Assembly (NCBI RefSeq): GCF_016741775.1
Contig: NZ_JAERRK010000008.1
Location: forward strand, 124,001 to 188,000
Origin: Streptomyces actinomycinicus
Lineage (GTDB): Bacteria; Actinomycetota; Actinomycetes; Streptomycetales; Streptomycetaceae
Direction: 5' to 3'
DNA: 64,000 bases
Shown: positions 1 to 8,016 of the stretch, piece after piece
Layout of the letters: the number at the start of each line of letters is the position of its first letter
How positions within the stretch are numbered: the first letter of the stretch is position 1
Translations under genes and position numbers: made by a program
Notes under the pieces: model-generated
Told to the model about the DNA's origin: nothing
The model's input: the letters and a program-made list of their open reading frames with translations, nothing else
Database searches by the model: none

Positions 1-2156
1 ACGGCGCCGCCCGCGAGTTCGATGTCCTGCCGGGTCTCCCGGGACGCCTGGACGCTCACCGGGAGCGCGGCGGGCCGGAATGCGGGGGCGCTGGCGGCCA
101 GGGTGTACTCGCCGGCGACCAGCTCGGTGATGACGTAACCGCCCTCGCGCCCGCTGCGGGTGGCGGCGACGACCTCGCCGTGCACGTTGGTCAGGGTGAC
201 GGTGGCGTCGCGGACGGGGCTGCCGTCGGCGGTGAGCACGCTGCCGGCGAGCCGTCCGGCGCCGCCGAGGACGACGTCGAGGTCGACGGGGCGTTCGCCG
301 ACGGTGACGGACACGGCCTGCGGCTGGTGCCCGCCGGCGGCGGCGATCAGCACGTACGACCCGGAGCCGGGCGTGCTGAGCGCGTACCTGCCGTCGTCGG
401 TGCTGGCGCCCCGCCCGATCTGCTGTCCGGCGACGTCGATGAGGGTGAGTGCCGCGCGCGGCACCACGGTGCCGTCGGGGTGCTGCACCGTGCCGCAGAC
501 GGGGATTCCGGCGGGGTACGGCGAACGGGCCTGCGGGATCGGAGCGTTCACGGTCTCGGGCTCCGTTTCTGCGGTGTGGTGGGACACCAGGGGTTTCTCC
601 TTGAGGAAGAAGGCGATGACCAGGCCGAGGACGAGCACCGGGACGAGGTAGAGGAAGATCCGGGGCATCGCGTCGGCGTAGGCGCGGATGTAGGCGTCGC
701 GCAGCGCCGGGGGAAGCGCGTGCACGAGCTGCGGGGTGAGGGAGTCGGGGTCGGGCAGTCCGGTGCCCGCGCGCGGGGGCAGTTCCCGGCGCAGGGAGTC
801 GGTGAGCCGGCCGGCGAAGAGGGTGCCGAAGACGGCGGCGCCGACGCTGCCGCCGATCTGCCGGAAGTAGTTGTTGGCGCTGGTGGCGGTGCCGAGGTCG
901 GCGGGGCGCACGGAGTTCTGCACGGCGAGGACGAGGACGGGCATCACCAGGCCGATGCCGGCGCCGAGCACGGCCATCCAGATGCTGTAGTGCAGCCGGG
1001 GCGTGCCGGTCTCCAGCCGGGACAGCAGCCACATGCCGACGGCGGAGACGGCGCCGCCGAGCACGGGGAAGATCTTGTAGCGGCCGGTGTGGCTGATGAG
1101 CTGGCCGCCGATGATCGAGGCACCGACGATCCCGGCCATCATGGGGAGCATCAGCAGCCCGGACTCGGTGGCGCTCGCTCCGTCGACCATCTGCAGGAAC
1201 GTCGGCAGGTAGCTGGCCGCGCCGAACAGGGCGACGCCGATGACGAGGCCGACCAGACCGCTGACGTTGAAGACGGAGTCGCGGAACAGCCGCAGCGGGA
1301 TGAGGGGTTCGGCGGCGAAGCGCTCGGCGACGAGGAAGAGCACGGTGGCGGCGAGGGCGCCGCCGCCGAGGCCGATGATCTGTCGCGAGTCCCAGGCGTA
1401 CTCGGTGCCGCCCCAGCTGGTGAGCAGCACCAGGCAGGTGGAGGCGGTGGCGAGGAGCAGCGCGCCGAGCACGTCGAGGCGGGCCCGGATCCGCGGCCGG
1501 GGCAGCTTCAGGACGAGGGTGACGACGGCCAGGGTGACCAGGCCGAAGGGGACGTTGACGTAGAAGCACCAGCGCCAGGAGAGGTGGTCGGTGAAGTAGC
1601 CGCCGAGCAGCGGTCCGGCGACGGAGGCGAGCCCGAAGGCGGCGCCGATCAGGCCCATGTAGCGGCCGCGTTCCCGCGGCGGCACGATGTCGGCGATGAT
1701 CGCCTGCACGCCGATCATCAGCCCGCCGGCGCCGACGCCCTGGAGGGCGCGGAAGGCGATCAGCTGGTCCATCGTCCCGGCGCGGCCGGCGAGCGCGGAG
1801 CCGAGGACGAAGACGGCGATGGCGAACTGGAAGACGCCCTTGCGGCCCACGAGGTCGCCGAGCTTGCCGTACAGCGGCAGGCCGATGGTGGAGGTGAGCA
1901 GGTAGGCCGTGATGGCCCAGGACATCCTGTCCAGGCCGTGCAGTTCGCCGACCACCTTCGGCAGGGCGGTGGCGACGATCATCTGGTCCAGGGCGGCCAG
2001 TAGCAGCGCCAGCATCAGCCCGACGAAGACCAGCCGGACCCGGCGGGGCGGGAGCCCGGCGGCCGGTGCGGGCGGGGGCGGCGGAGCGGCGGCGGGCTCG
2101 TTCTCGGCGGCCGGTGCCACGGCCGGCTCGTGCTTCACCAGAGTCGTCCCGCCCAC
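1..2156 (-). CDS. DHA2-family MFS drug exporter with C-terminal carboxypeptidase-regulatory-like domains (3' end outside window)
   Basis: Proton-driven multidrug exporter of the 14-helix EmrB/QacA type, in the inner membrane. A Pro/Ala-rich cytoplasmic N-terminus (residues 1-40) precedes the first helix. The family loop motif GKLGDLVGRKG lies at about 97-107, and GPLLGGYF fits motif C. The transporter fold ends near residue 525 with a hydrophobic helix followed by KEKP. After it come at least 185 more residues arranged as two beta-sandwich-like repeats, each with the pattern G-x-V-x-x-x-D-G-x-x-V-x-x-A-x-V-T-L found in carboxypeptidase-regulatory and Big-type domains. The GTG start has GAGGGGAG eight or so bases upstream. 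The frame is still open at base 1, so the tail length is unknown. The transporter call is firm; the tail identity is inferred from repeat pattern only. Confidence 0.9.
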   Translation of the reverse strand, partial: MGGTTLVKHEPAVAPAAENEPAAAPPPPPAPAAGLPPRRVRLVFVGLMLALLLAALDQMIVATALPKVVGELHGLDRMSWAITAYLLTSTIGLPLYGKLGDLVGRKGVFQFAIAVFVLGSALAGRAGTMDQLIAFRALQGVGAGGLMIGVQAIIADIVPPRERGRYMGLIGAAFGLASVAGPLLGGYFTDHLSWRWCFYVNVPFGLVTLAVVTLVLKLPRPRIRARLDVLGALLLATASTCLVLLTSWGGTEYAWDSRQIIGLGGGALAATVLFLVAERFAAEPLIPLRLFRDSVFNVSGLVGLVIGVALFGAASYLPTFLQMVDGASATESGLLMLPMMAGIVGASIIGGQLISHTGRYKIFPVLGGAVSAVGMWLLSRLETGTPRLHYSIWMAVLGAGIGLVMPVLVLAVQNSVRPADLGTATSANNYFRQIGGSVGAAVFGTLFAGRLTDSLRRELPPRAGTGLPDPDSLTPQLVHALPPALRDAYIRAYADAMPRIFLYLVPVLVLGLVIAFFLKEKPLVSHHTAETEPETVNAPIPQARSPYPAGIPVCGTVQHPDGTVVPRAALTLIDVAGQQIGRGASTDDGRYALSTPGSGSYVLIAAAGGHQPQAVSVTVGERPVDLDVVLGGAGRLAGSVLTADGSPVRDATVTLTNVHGEVVAATRSGREGGYVITELVAGEYTLAASAPAFRPAALPVSVQASRETRQDIELAGGA

Positions 2157-2200
2157 GTACCGCTCCCCTCGTCGCAGCTGTCACAATTCCCGCATAAGGC

Positions 2201-2220
2201 GACAACTGCGAACAACTGCG
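2201..2220. promoter_or_regulatory. 10-bp direct repeat upstream of the MFS gene, possible operator
   Basis: Two near-identical decamers, GACAACTGCG and AACAACTGCG, lie side by side about 45 bases upstream of the exporter start. On the exporter strand they read CGCAGTTGTT/CGCAGTTGTC. No regulator gene for the exporter is visible in the window. This is only a candidate site. Confidence 0.25.
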
Positions 2221-2318
2221 GCGAGTTACGGCACCGTCCCGGACAGCGCGGAGTTCCACTCGAACCGGTGAAGGGGTCAACCGGAGGTCAACGCCCTTTC
2301 ACCGGCGGGCCCTTGGGG

Positions 2319-2762
2319 CTACTTCTCGACCTCGGCGGCGAGGTTGGCGAGCAGGGCGTCGTAGATCCGGCCGAGGCCCTTGGGGGCGAACGTCTTCTCG
2401 AAGAAGCCGCCGATGCCGCCGGCGCCCTGCCAGGTGGTGGTGACGACGACCCGGGACCTCCCCTCGCCGGCCGGCGTGACGCGCCAGGTGGTGACCATGG
2501 AGGAATTGCGGTCCTTCTCGACCAGTTCGCCGTCGGTGGGCTCACCGACCTCGAGGAGGCAGTCGCGCACCCGCTTGCTGGTGGCCTGGAGCTTCCAGTG
2601 GACGAGGGTGCCCTCGCCGTCGCCGCCCTCGCGCACCTCGTACTCGCTGAAGTGCTCGGGCAGCAGCTTCTGCCGGGTGCCGCGGTAGTCGGCGAGGGCG
2701 TCGAACACCTTCTCCGCGTCCGCCGCGACGACCCGCTCCGTAGTGGCCTCGACCTGCGCCAT
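2319..2762 (-). CDS. SRPBCC (polyketide cyclase/START-like) family protein
   Basis: A 147-residue protein with the SRPBCC helix-grip pattern: an N-terminal beta strand with VVAADAEKVFDALADY, a central run of amphipathic beta strands, and a long C-terminal helix. These folds bind hydrophobic ligands in the cytoplasm; the ligand cannot be told from sequence. The ATG is chosen because GGAGGA sits seven bases upstream, whereas the in-frame extension upstream has no ribosome site. The gene is divergent from the radical-SAM gene across a 134-base gap that contains an SOS-like palindrome, so the two may share control. A stress-related role would be inference only. Confidence 0.8.
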   Translation of the reverse strand: MAQVEATTERVVAADAEKVFDALADYRGTRQKLLPEHFSEYEVREGGDGEGTLVHWKLQATSKRVRDCLLEVGEPTDGELVEKDRNSSMVTTWRVTPAGEGRSRVVVTTTWQGAGGIGGFFEKTFAPKGLGRIYDALLANLAAEVEK

Positions 2763-2852
2763 TGCGTTCCTCCACGACCTGGTTCCTCGGGGTTGGGGCA
2801 AGCCAACCACCCCGGCGCCCGGCCGCCCAAATCGGGGTCCGCACGATCATGG

Positions 2853-2864
2853 GAACAGATGTTC
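2853..2864. promoter_or_regulatory. SOS-box-like palindrome (LexA site candidate)
   Basis: GAACAGATGTTC is a perfect 5-2-5 inverted repeat, and its GAAC-N4-GTTC core is the actinobacterial LexA consensus core. It ends immediately before a TATTCT hexamer at 2865-2870 that could be the -10 of the radical-SAM gene starting 27 bases further on. A bound repressor there would block that promoter. The outer bases do not extend the usual TCGAAC/GTTCGA arms, so this would be a moderate rather than ideal site. Confidence 0.5.
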
Positions 2865-2896
2865 TATTCTAGGGCCAGCGCTACCGAGGAGGCGTC

Positions 2897-3961
2897 ATGC
2901 GCTGGGAGAACCTCGCCGTGGAGCCCGCCGGGCCCGCGGAGTCCGCCGAGCACGGCCGGACCGCCGACGCCGCGCTGTTCGGCGCGGACGCCGTCACCAC
3001 TCGCACGTTCGACACCCCTGAGTTCCGTGGGATCACCTTCCACGAGGTCCGGGCGCGCTCGGTGCTGAACCGGGTGCCGGGTGCCTCGCGCATGCCGTTC
3101 GAATGGACGGTGAACCCCTACCGGGGCTGCTCTCACGCCTGCGTCTACTGTTTCGCCAGGAAGACGCACAGCTACCTGGACCTGGACACGGGCATCGGCT
3201 TCGACACCCAGATCGTGGTCAAGGTGAACGCGCCGGAGGTGCTGCGCCGCCAGCTGGCCTCACGGCGCTGGCAGGGCGACCACGTCGCGATGGGCACGAA
3301 CGTCGACTGCTACCAGCGTGCCGAGGGCCGCTACCGGCTGATGCCGGGCATCATCTCCGCGCTCACCGAGCACGCCAACCCGTTCTCGATCCTGACCAAG
3401 GGCACCCTCATCCTGCGCGACCTGGACCTGCTGGTCCGGGCGGCTGGGGTGACGGACATCGGCATCTCGGTCTCGGTCGGCTTCCTGGACACCGGGCTGT
3501 GGCGCACGGTGGAGCCGGGCACGCCCGCGCCCGAGCGCCGGCTGGACGTCGTCCGCACCCTCGGGGAGCACGGCATCGGCTGCGGGGTGCTGATGGCGCC
3601 GGTGATCCCGTTCCTGAGCGACCACCCGGCCCAACTGCGGGCCACGGTACGTGCGATCGCGGCGGCCGGGGCCACCTCCGTCACCCCGCTGGTGCTGCAC
3701 CTGCGCCCGGGTGCCCGCGAGTGGTTCACGGCCTGGCTCGGGCAGCACCATCCGCACCTGGTGCGGCGCTACGAGCGGCTGTACGCGGAGGGCGCCTACG
3801 CCCCCAAGTGGTACCAGCGCCGGATCACCCGTCAGGTCCACGAGCTGGCGCAGGAGTACGGCATCGGCCCCACGCGCGCGGGGACGGCCCGCCGGATCCG
3901 CCCGCCCGAGCCGGCCGAAGCCCCCACCGGGCCCGAACCGGTCCAGCTCAGCCTGATGTGA
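2897..3961 (+). CDS. Rv2578c-family radical SAM protein (spore photoproduct lyase-like)
   Basis: A 354-residue radical SAM enzyme. The CxxxCxxC iron-sulfur motif is C78-S-H-A-C82-V-Y-C85, preceded by the family-typical VNPYRGCSHAC context. The rest forms a TIM-barrel-like core with GTNVDCYQ and a GIGCGVLMAPVIPFL stretch. Related proteins are annotated as spore photoproduct lyase-like, and the mycobacterial homologue Rv2578c is, as I recall, tied to DNA damage. The substrate is unproven. The ATG has GAGGAG about eight bases upstream. The SOS-like palindrome directly upstream supports a damage-induced role, but that is inference. It stands alone rather than in an operon. Confidence 0.85.
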   Translation: MRWENLAVEPAGPAESAEHGRTADAALFGADAVTTRTFDTPEFRGITFHEVRARSVLNRVPGASRMPFEWTVNPYRGCSHACVYCFARKTHSYLDLDTGIGFDTQIVVKVNAPEVLRRQLASRRWQGDHVAMGTNVDCYQRAEGRYRLMPGIISALTEHANPFSILTKGTLILRDLDLLVRAAGVTDIGISVSVGFLDTGLWRTVEPGTPAPERRLDVVRTLGEHGIGCGVLMAPVIPFLSDHPAQLRATVRAIAAAGATSVTPLVLHLRPGAREWFTAWLGQHHPHLVRRYERLYAEGAYAPKWYQRRITRQVHELAQEYGIGPTRAGTARRIRPPEPAEAPTGPEPVQLSLM

Positions 3962-4109
3962 TCACTTCCGTGGGCGTTAGGGGGCATCCCGCGGCCCAAT
4001 TGGGTCAAGTATCGCTGTAACGCGTTCTTCAGGGCCCCCACTCCGGGACGATCCGGCGAGAACCGTGAGCCTCGCGGTTCGCCGAAACCTCCGTCCCGGG
4101 AGGACCTTG

Positions 4110-5672
4110 ATGAGAACACGCGCAGCCGTGCTGTGCGCAGCCGCCGCCGTGGTCGCGGGCTCGGTCACCGCCGTTCCCGTCCGGGCGGCCACCGCCGCCC
4201 CCGTGCCGAAGCCCGCCTGGAAGAAGTGCGGCACCAGCGACTACCCCCGGCTCCAGTGCGCCTCCCTGAAGGTGCCGCTGGACCACGCGCATCCGTCCGG
4301 CCGGAAGATCACCCTCGCCCTGTCCCGCGTCCCGCACACCGCGAAGACCTCCCTGGGCCCGCTGCTGGTCAACCCGGGCGGGCCCGGCGGCAGCGGGCTG
4401 ACGCTCGCCGGGCTCGTCGCCTCGGCGCTGCCGAAGAGCGTGGCGTCCCGGTACGACGTCGTCGGCTTCGATCCGCGCGGGGTCGGCGCCAGCAAGCCCG
4501 CCCTGACCTGTGCCTCCGGCCACTTCAAGCCGGTACGCCCGGACGCCGTGCCGCGCACCCCCGCGCTGGAACGGGCGAACCTGGAGCGAGTGAAGTCCTT
4601 CGCCGCCGCCTGCGGCCGCAAGTACGCCGACGTGCTGCCGTACATCGACACCGTGAGCGCCGCCCGGGACATGGACGCCGTCCGGCAGGCACTGGGCGCG
4701 AAGAAGATCAGTTACTTCGGCTACTCGTACGGCACCTACCTCGGCGCGGTCTACGCGAAGCTGTACCCCGAGCGGGTCCGTCGTCTGGTGCTGGACTCGA
4801 TCGTCGATCCGACCGGGGTCTGGTACGACGACAACCTCGCCCAGGACTACGCCTTCAACGACCGCCACCGCGCGCTGATGGCCTGGATCGCCCGGTACGA
4901 CGGCACGTACCGGCTCGGCAAGGACCCCCGGCAGGTCGAGGCCCGGTGGTACGCGATGCGGGCCGCCCTGGCGAAGAAGCCGGCCAGGGGCAAGGTCGGC
5001 GCCGCCGAGCTGGACGACACCTTCGTCCCCGGCGGCTACTACCACGGCTACTGGCCCTACCTGGCCGCCGCGTTCGCGGCCTGGGTGCACCACAAGGACA
5101 CCGGGCCGCTGCTGGAGGCGTACCGGAGCTTCGCCGCCGTGGACGGCTCGGGCGACAACGGCTACAGCGTCTACACGGCCGTGCAGTGCCGGGACGCCTC
5201 CTGGTCCCGCTCCTGGGACCGGTGGCGCGCGGACACCTGGGAGGCGTACCGGAAGGCGCCTTTCATGACCTGGAACAACACCTGGTACAACGCGCCCTGT
5301 GCCTTCTGGCCGACGCCCCCGCGGCAGCCGGTGAACGTGGCCAACGGCAAGCTGCCGCCGGCCCTGCTGTTCCAGGCCACCGACGACGCGGCCACGCCCT
5401 ACGCGGGCGGCGTGACCGTCCATCAGCTGCTGGCCGGCTCCAGTCTGGTGGTCGAGGAGGGCGGCGGGAACCACGGCATCACCCTGGACGGCAACAAGTG
5501 CCTGGACACGTACCTGGCCGCCTATCTGGCCGACGGCACGGTGCCGCGCGGCCGCGGACCGGTCGACGCGGTCTGTGCCAAGTCGCCCGACCCGAAGCCC
5601 CTGACCGCGAAGGCGGCGCCGGCGTCGCCCCGCAGCTCGGCCCTGCACGGTCTGCTGGGCTTCGGCCGCTGA
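4110..5672 (+). CDS. Secreted alpha/beta hydrolase, tripeptidyl aminopeptidase (S33) family
   Basis: A 520-residue exported serine hydrolase of the Streptomyces Tap/SlpD group, which removes tripeptides or short N-terminal peptides outside the cell. Residues 1 to about 30 form a signal peptide (Arg-rich start, Ala/Val core, then VRAATAAP). NPGGPGGSG is the family oxyanion-hole region. The nucleophile is Ser206 in GYSYG, and the acid and base are plausible in LLFQATDDAATP and GGGNHGITL. The ATG is favoured over upstream starts because GGGAGGA precedes it by six bases. A strong hairpin follows the gene. Substrate range cannot be judged; some relatives are poorly active on peptides. Confidence 0.88.
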   Translation: MRTRAAVLCAAAAVVAGSVTAVPVRAATAAPVPKPAWKKCGTSDYPRLQCASLKVPLDHAHPSGRKITLALSRVPHTAKTSLGPLLVNPGGPGGSGLTLAGLVASALPKSVASRYDVVGFDPRGVGASKPALTCASGHFKPVRPDAVPRTPALERANLERVKSFAAACGRKYADVLPYIDTVSAARDMDAVRQALGAKKISYFGYSYGTYLGAVYAKLYPERVRRLVLDSIVDPTGVWYDDNLAQDYAFNDRHRALMAWIARYDGTYRLGKDPRQVEARWYAMRAALAKKPARGKVGAAELDDTFVPGGYYHGYWPYLAAAFAAWVHHKDTGPLLEAYRSFAAVDGSGDNGYSVYTAVQCRDASWSRSWDRWRADTWEAYRKAPFMTWNNTWYNAPCAFWPTPPRQPVNVANGKLPPALLFQATDDAATPYAGGVTVHQLLAGSSLVVEEGGGNHGITLDGNKCLDTYLAAYLADGTVPRGRGPVDAVCAKSPDPKPLTAKAAPASPRSSALHGLLGFGR

Positions 5673-5736
5673 CCCGTCCGCCGAGGGGGCCCGGCCGAAG
5701 GGCCGGGGCGCCACGACCGGCCGCGCCTCGCGGCCT

Positions 5737-5772
5737 CCGGCCGGCTCGCCCTGCACGAGGGGAGCCGGCCGG
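5737..5772 (+). terminator. Hairpin after the S33 hydrolase gene
   Basis: Perfect 11-bp inverted arms CCGGCCGGCTC and GAGCCGGCCGG with a 14-base loop. A smaller hairpin (CCCGGCC-GAAG-GGCCGGG, 5690-5707) lies just before it. Neither has a T tract, which is common for Streptomyces terminators. The hairpin ends 48 bases before the GNAT start. Confidence 0.5.
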
Positions 5773-5819
5773 ACCGTAATCCACGGGCGTCGCCGGGGGC
5801 CGGTCCCTAGGATGCCGTC

Positions 5820-6344
5820 ATGGACCGGTCCACCATCCGCATCCGCCCCATGGCCCTGACCGACTGCGAGCGTGTCTCCGAGATCCGGATACGCGGCTGG
5901 CAGCAGGCCTACCGGGGGCTGATGCCGCAGGCGTATCTCGACGGGCTCAGCGTCTCGGCGGACGCCGAACGGCGGCGCGCCCGGTTCACCGGTCCGGACG
6001 GCTCCGTGACGAACCTGGTCGCCGAGCAGGACGGCACGGTGCTCGGCTGGGCGGCGTACGGCCCGTACCGGGACGGTGACGTGCTCACGGACGACGCCGA
6101 GCTGTACGCGGTGTACGTCGACCCGGCCCATCTGGGCTGTGGCATCGGCCGGGCCCTGCTGACCGCCTCGGTCGAGCGGTGCGCGGGACGTCCGCGGATG
6201 CTCCTGTGGGTGCTCAGGGAGAACGCCTCGGCCCGCCGCTTCTACGAGCGCGCCGGGTTCCGGTTCGACGGGGCCGAGGAGCCCTTCGAGGCCGGCGGCG
6301 TGCCCGTGCCCGAGGTGCGGTACGTGAAGACACCCGTCGGCTGA
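5820..6344 (+). CDS. GNAT-family N-acetyltransferase
   Basis: A 174-residue cytoplasmic acetyltransferase that uses acetyl-CoA; the acceptor is unknown. The N-terminus RIRPMALTDCERVSEIRIRGW is the standard beta1-alpha1 of the fold. The acetyl-CoA pyrophosphate loop is HLGCGIGRALL, matching Q/R-x-x-G-x-G/A with Leu in the first place. The later NASARRFYERAGF is the conserved beta5-alpha4 stretch. The length is usual for the family. The ribosome site is weak (CTAGGA), but no better start exists. It is a single gene after a hairpin and is convergent with the HEAT-repeat gene seven bases downstream. Confidence 0.88.
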   Translation: MDRSTIRIRPMALTDCERVSEIRIRGWQQAYRGLMPQAYLDGLSVSADAERRRARFTGPDGSVTNLVAEQDGTVLGWAAYGPYRDGDVLTDDAELYAVYVDPAHLGCGIGRALLTASVERCAGRPRMLLWVLRENASARRFYERAGFRFDGAEEPFEAGGVPVPEVRYVKTPVG

Positions 6345-6351
6345 CCTGGCG

Positions 6352-6954
6352 TCACTTCGGCTGCTGCTGCGGGATCCGCGCCAGCGCGTGCACCGCCGCC
6401 TCCGCGAGCGCCGGGTGGGCCAGGGCCTCGTTCAGCACCCGCCGGGCGCGGGCGTCGCCCAGCGCGCCCAGGCCTTCCACGCAGGCGAGCGCGACCCGCC
6501 GATAGGGGTCGTGCGGGCGCAGCCGCCGCTCCAGGGTAGTGATCAGCGCGGGCACCGACTCGGGGGCCCGCAGGGCGGCCAGGAGCCGTACCGGGTGCAG
6601 GGCGTAGGCGACGCGCAGTTCGTTGGTGGCGAGCGCCGCGGCGGCCCGGGCCGTGCGCGGGTCGCCGAGCCGGGCGAGGGCGTGGGCCGCGGAGGCACAG
6701 CGCGGCGGATCGCGGTGGTTGAGCAGCAGCACGAGGGACTCGAAGGCACGCCGGTCGCCCACGAGCCCGAGACGGAAGGCGGCCAGCTCCCTGGCCCACA
6801 GGGGCTGTCCGGGTGCGGTGAGCACCTCCGCCAGCTCGTCGTGGTCGCCGGTGGCCAGCAGCCGGTCGAACGCCACCGGGCCGCCCGACTCCTGCCGCAG
6901 GCGCTCGGCGAGCGCCCGCTCGGCCTCGTCCCGTTCCGCCCGGGTGTCAGTCAC
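6352..6954 (-). CDS. HEAT-repeat protein
   Basis: A 200-residue protein made almost wholly of helical HEAT/PBS-lyase-type repeats (for example AFESLVLLLNHRDPPRCASAA, then ALARLGDPRTA, then GLGALGDARARRVLNEAL), which usually act as protein-binding scaffolds. There is no signal peptide or membrane segment. Its GTG start lies inside the end of the upstream alpha/beta hydrolase gene (GTGACTGA, an 8-base overlap), so the two are almost certainly co-translated. This makes it a candidate partner of the hydrolase. No catalytic motif is visible, and the partner and purpose are unknown. Confidence 0.75.
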   Translation of the reverse strand: MTDTRAERDEAERALAERLRQESGGPVAFDRLLATGDHDELAEVLTAPGQPLWARELAAFRLGLVGDRRAFESLVLLLNHRDPPRCASAAHALARLGDPRTARAAAALATNELRVAYALHPVRLLAALRAPESVPALITTLERRLRPHDPYRRVALACVEGLGALGDARARRVLNEALAHPALAEAAVHALARIPQQQPK

Positions 6955-7798
6955 AGCCGAGGGATTTCAGCTGCCGGTGCAGAACGCCGTGCTCGATGAG
7001 GCCGAAATGATCCATTTCGGTGATATTGAAGACGACTCTCGCAGCTGGGGCACCGTGCCGGCGCACAGCATCCTCCATTTCGCGCAGGTGTTCTCCATAG
7101 TCGGCGGAGAGAACGATGTTGACTTCGTTCGAGATTGCGGCCACGCGAGCCACCCGTTCACCGAACTGGTCGTATCCGGTCGGATCCCAGTAGTGCATCA
7201 TGTCGTCCGCGAGTTGCCGCACCTGACCGAAATCCTTCGCCGCGATCCTGCTGGCATAGGTGCACAACGCCCGGAACCCGTCGAGATCCGGAGCGAGATC
7301 AACCAGTTTCTTCAGAGCGGGAAGCGGATCCCGCCGGTCTGCGGCGGCGAACAGTCGCGAAATGGTCATGGTCGAACGATTCACATTGGGATCGAGCAAC
7401 AGGGCCCCGAAGAGGGACGGCCGCCAGCCGTCGGGGTTCGCCGTCCAGTGCTCCGCGAGTTGCAGCACCAGATCGGCACCCAGCGAGAACCCGACCAGGA
7501 CGATCCGTTTCTCCGGATGGTCATGACCGATCCGCCGCACCAGGCCCGCCACCATCTCCACGTGGTCCTTCGCGGGCACCGGTGGCAGATGACCGGCAGA
7601 GCGGGGTGCGTAGCCGGCCAGGTTCACGGCGATTCCGTGCGTTTCGTGCGACTCCAGATACCCCTGGTAATCCGTCGCGTCCAGTCCCAGTCCGTGAAAG
7701 AACACCGTCACCGTACGCGAATCGGCCACACGTTCCAGGTAGCTCAGCTGTCCGAAACTCTGGTACGTCAAGCTGTCTGAAGGCAGAAGGGTTGCCAT
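6947..7798 (-). CDS. Soluble alpha/beta hydrolase, paralogue of the membrane-anchored hydrolase in the same locus
   Basis: A 283-residue cytoplasmic alpha/beta hydrolase. HGLGLDATDY forms the oxyanion region. The nucleophile is Ser105 in GFSLG, and the likely catalytic His is in the C-terminal MDHFGL. It shares long stretches with the product of the gene ending at 11609: HGLGLDA-D, LLLDPN-N-STM-IS and YW-P-G-YD-F. The two are therefore paralogues placed either side of the ligase/methyltransferase pair. It lacks the N-terminal membrane segments of the other. The ATG is taken where homology to the paralogue begins; the ribosome site is weak. It is the first gene of an operon with the HEAT protein and is divergent from the ligase gene. 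The substrate is unknown. Confidence 0.8.
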   Translation of the reverse strand: MATLLPSDSLTYQSFGQLSYLERVADSRTVTVFFHGLGLDATDYQGYLESHETHGIAVNLAGYAPRSAGHLPPVPAKDHVEMVAGLVRRIGHDHPEKRIVLVGFSLGADLVLQLAEHWTANPDGWRPSLFGALLLDPNVNRSTMTISRLFAAADRRDPLPALKKLVDLAPDLDGFRALCTYASRIAAKDFGQVRQLADDMMHYWDPTGYDQFGERVARVAAISNEVNIVLSADYGEHLREMEDAVRRHGAPAARVVFNITEMDHFGLIEHGVLHRQLKSLGCD

Positions 7799-8016
7799 GG
7801 AATGGGCCACTCTCTTGATGGGGCGGATCGGGAACGCACTGTCGGAGACCTCAGACCATAGTCCAGTACCCGTTCCGCCAGGGCAGGAATCTGATTCTTC
7901 AGCCGGAGTCGCGCGGGCGCGCTTCAGCTTCTGCAGCCACGGGTAGAAATGCATCCACCTGAGAGATTCCTGCACGACTCGCCCGCGTCACCGCACTACA
8001 ACCGCGGGCAGCACTG

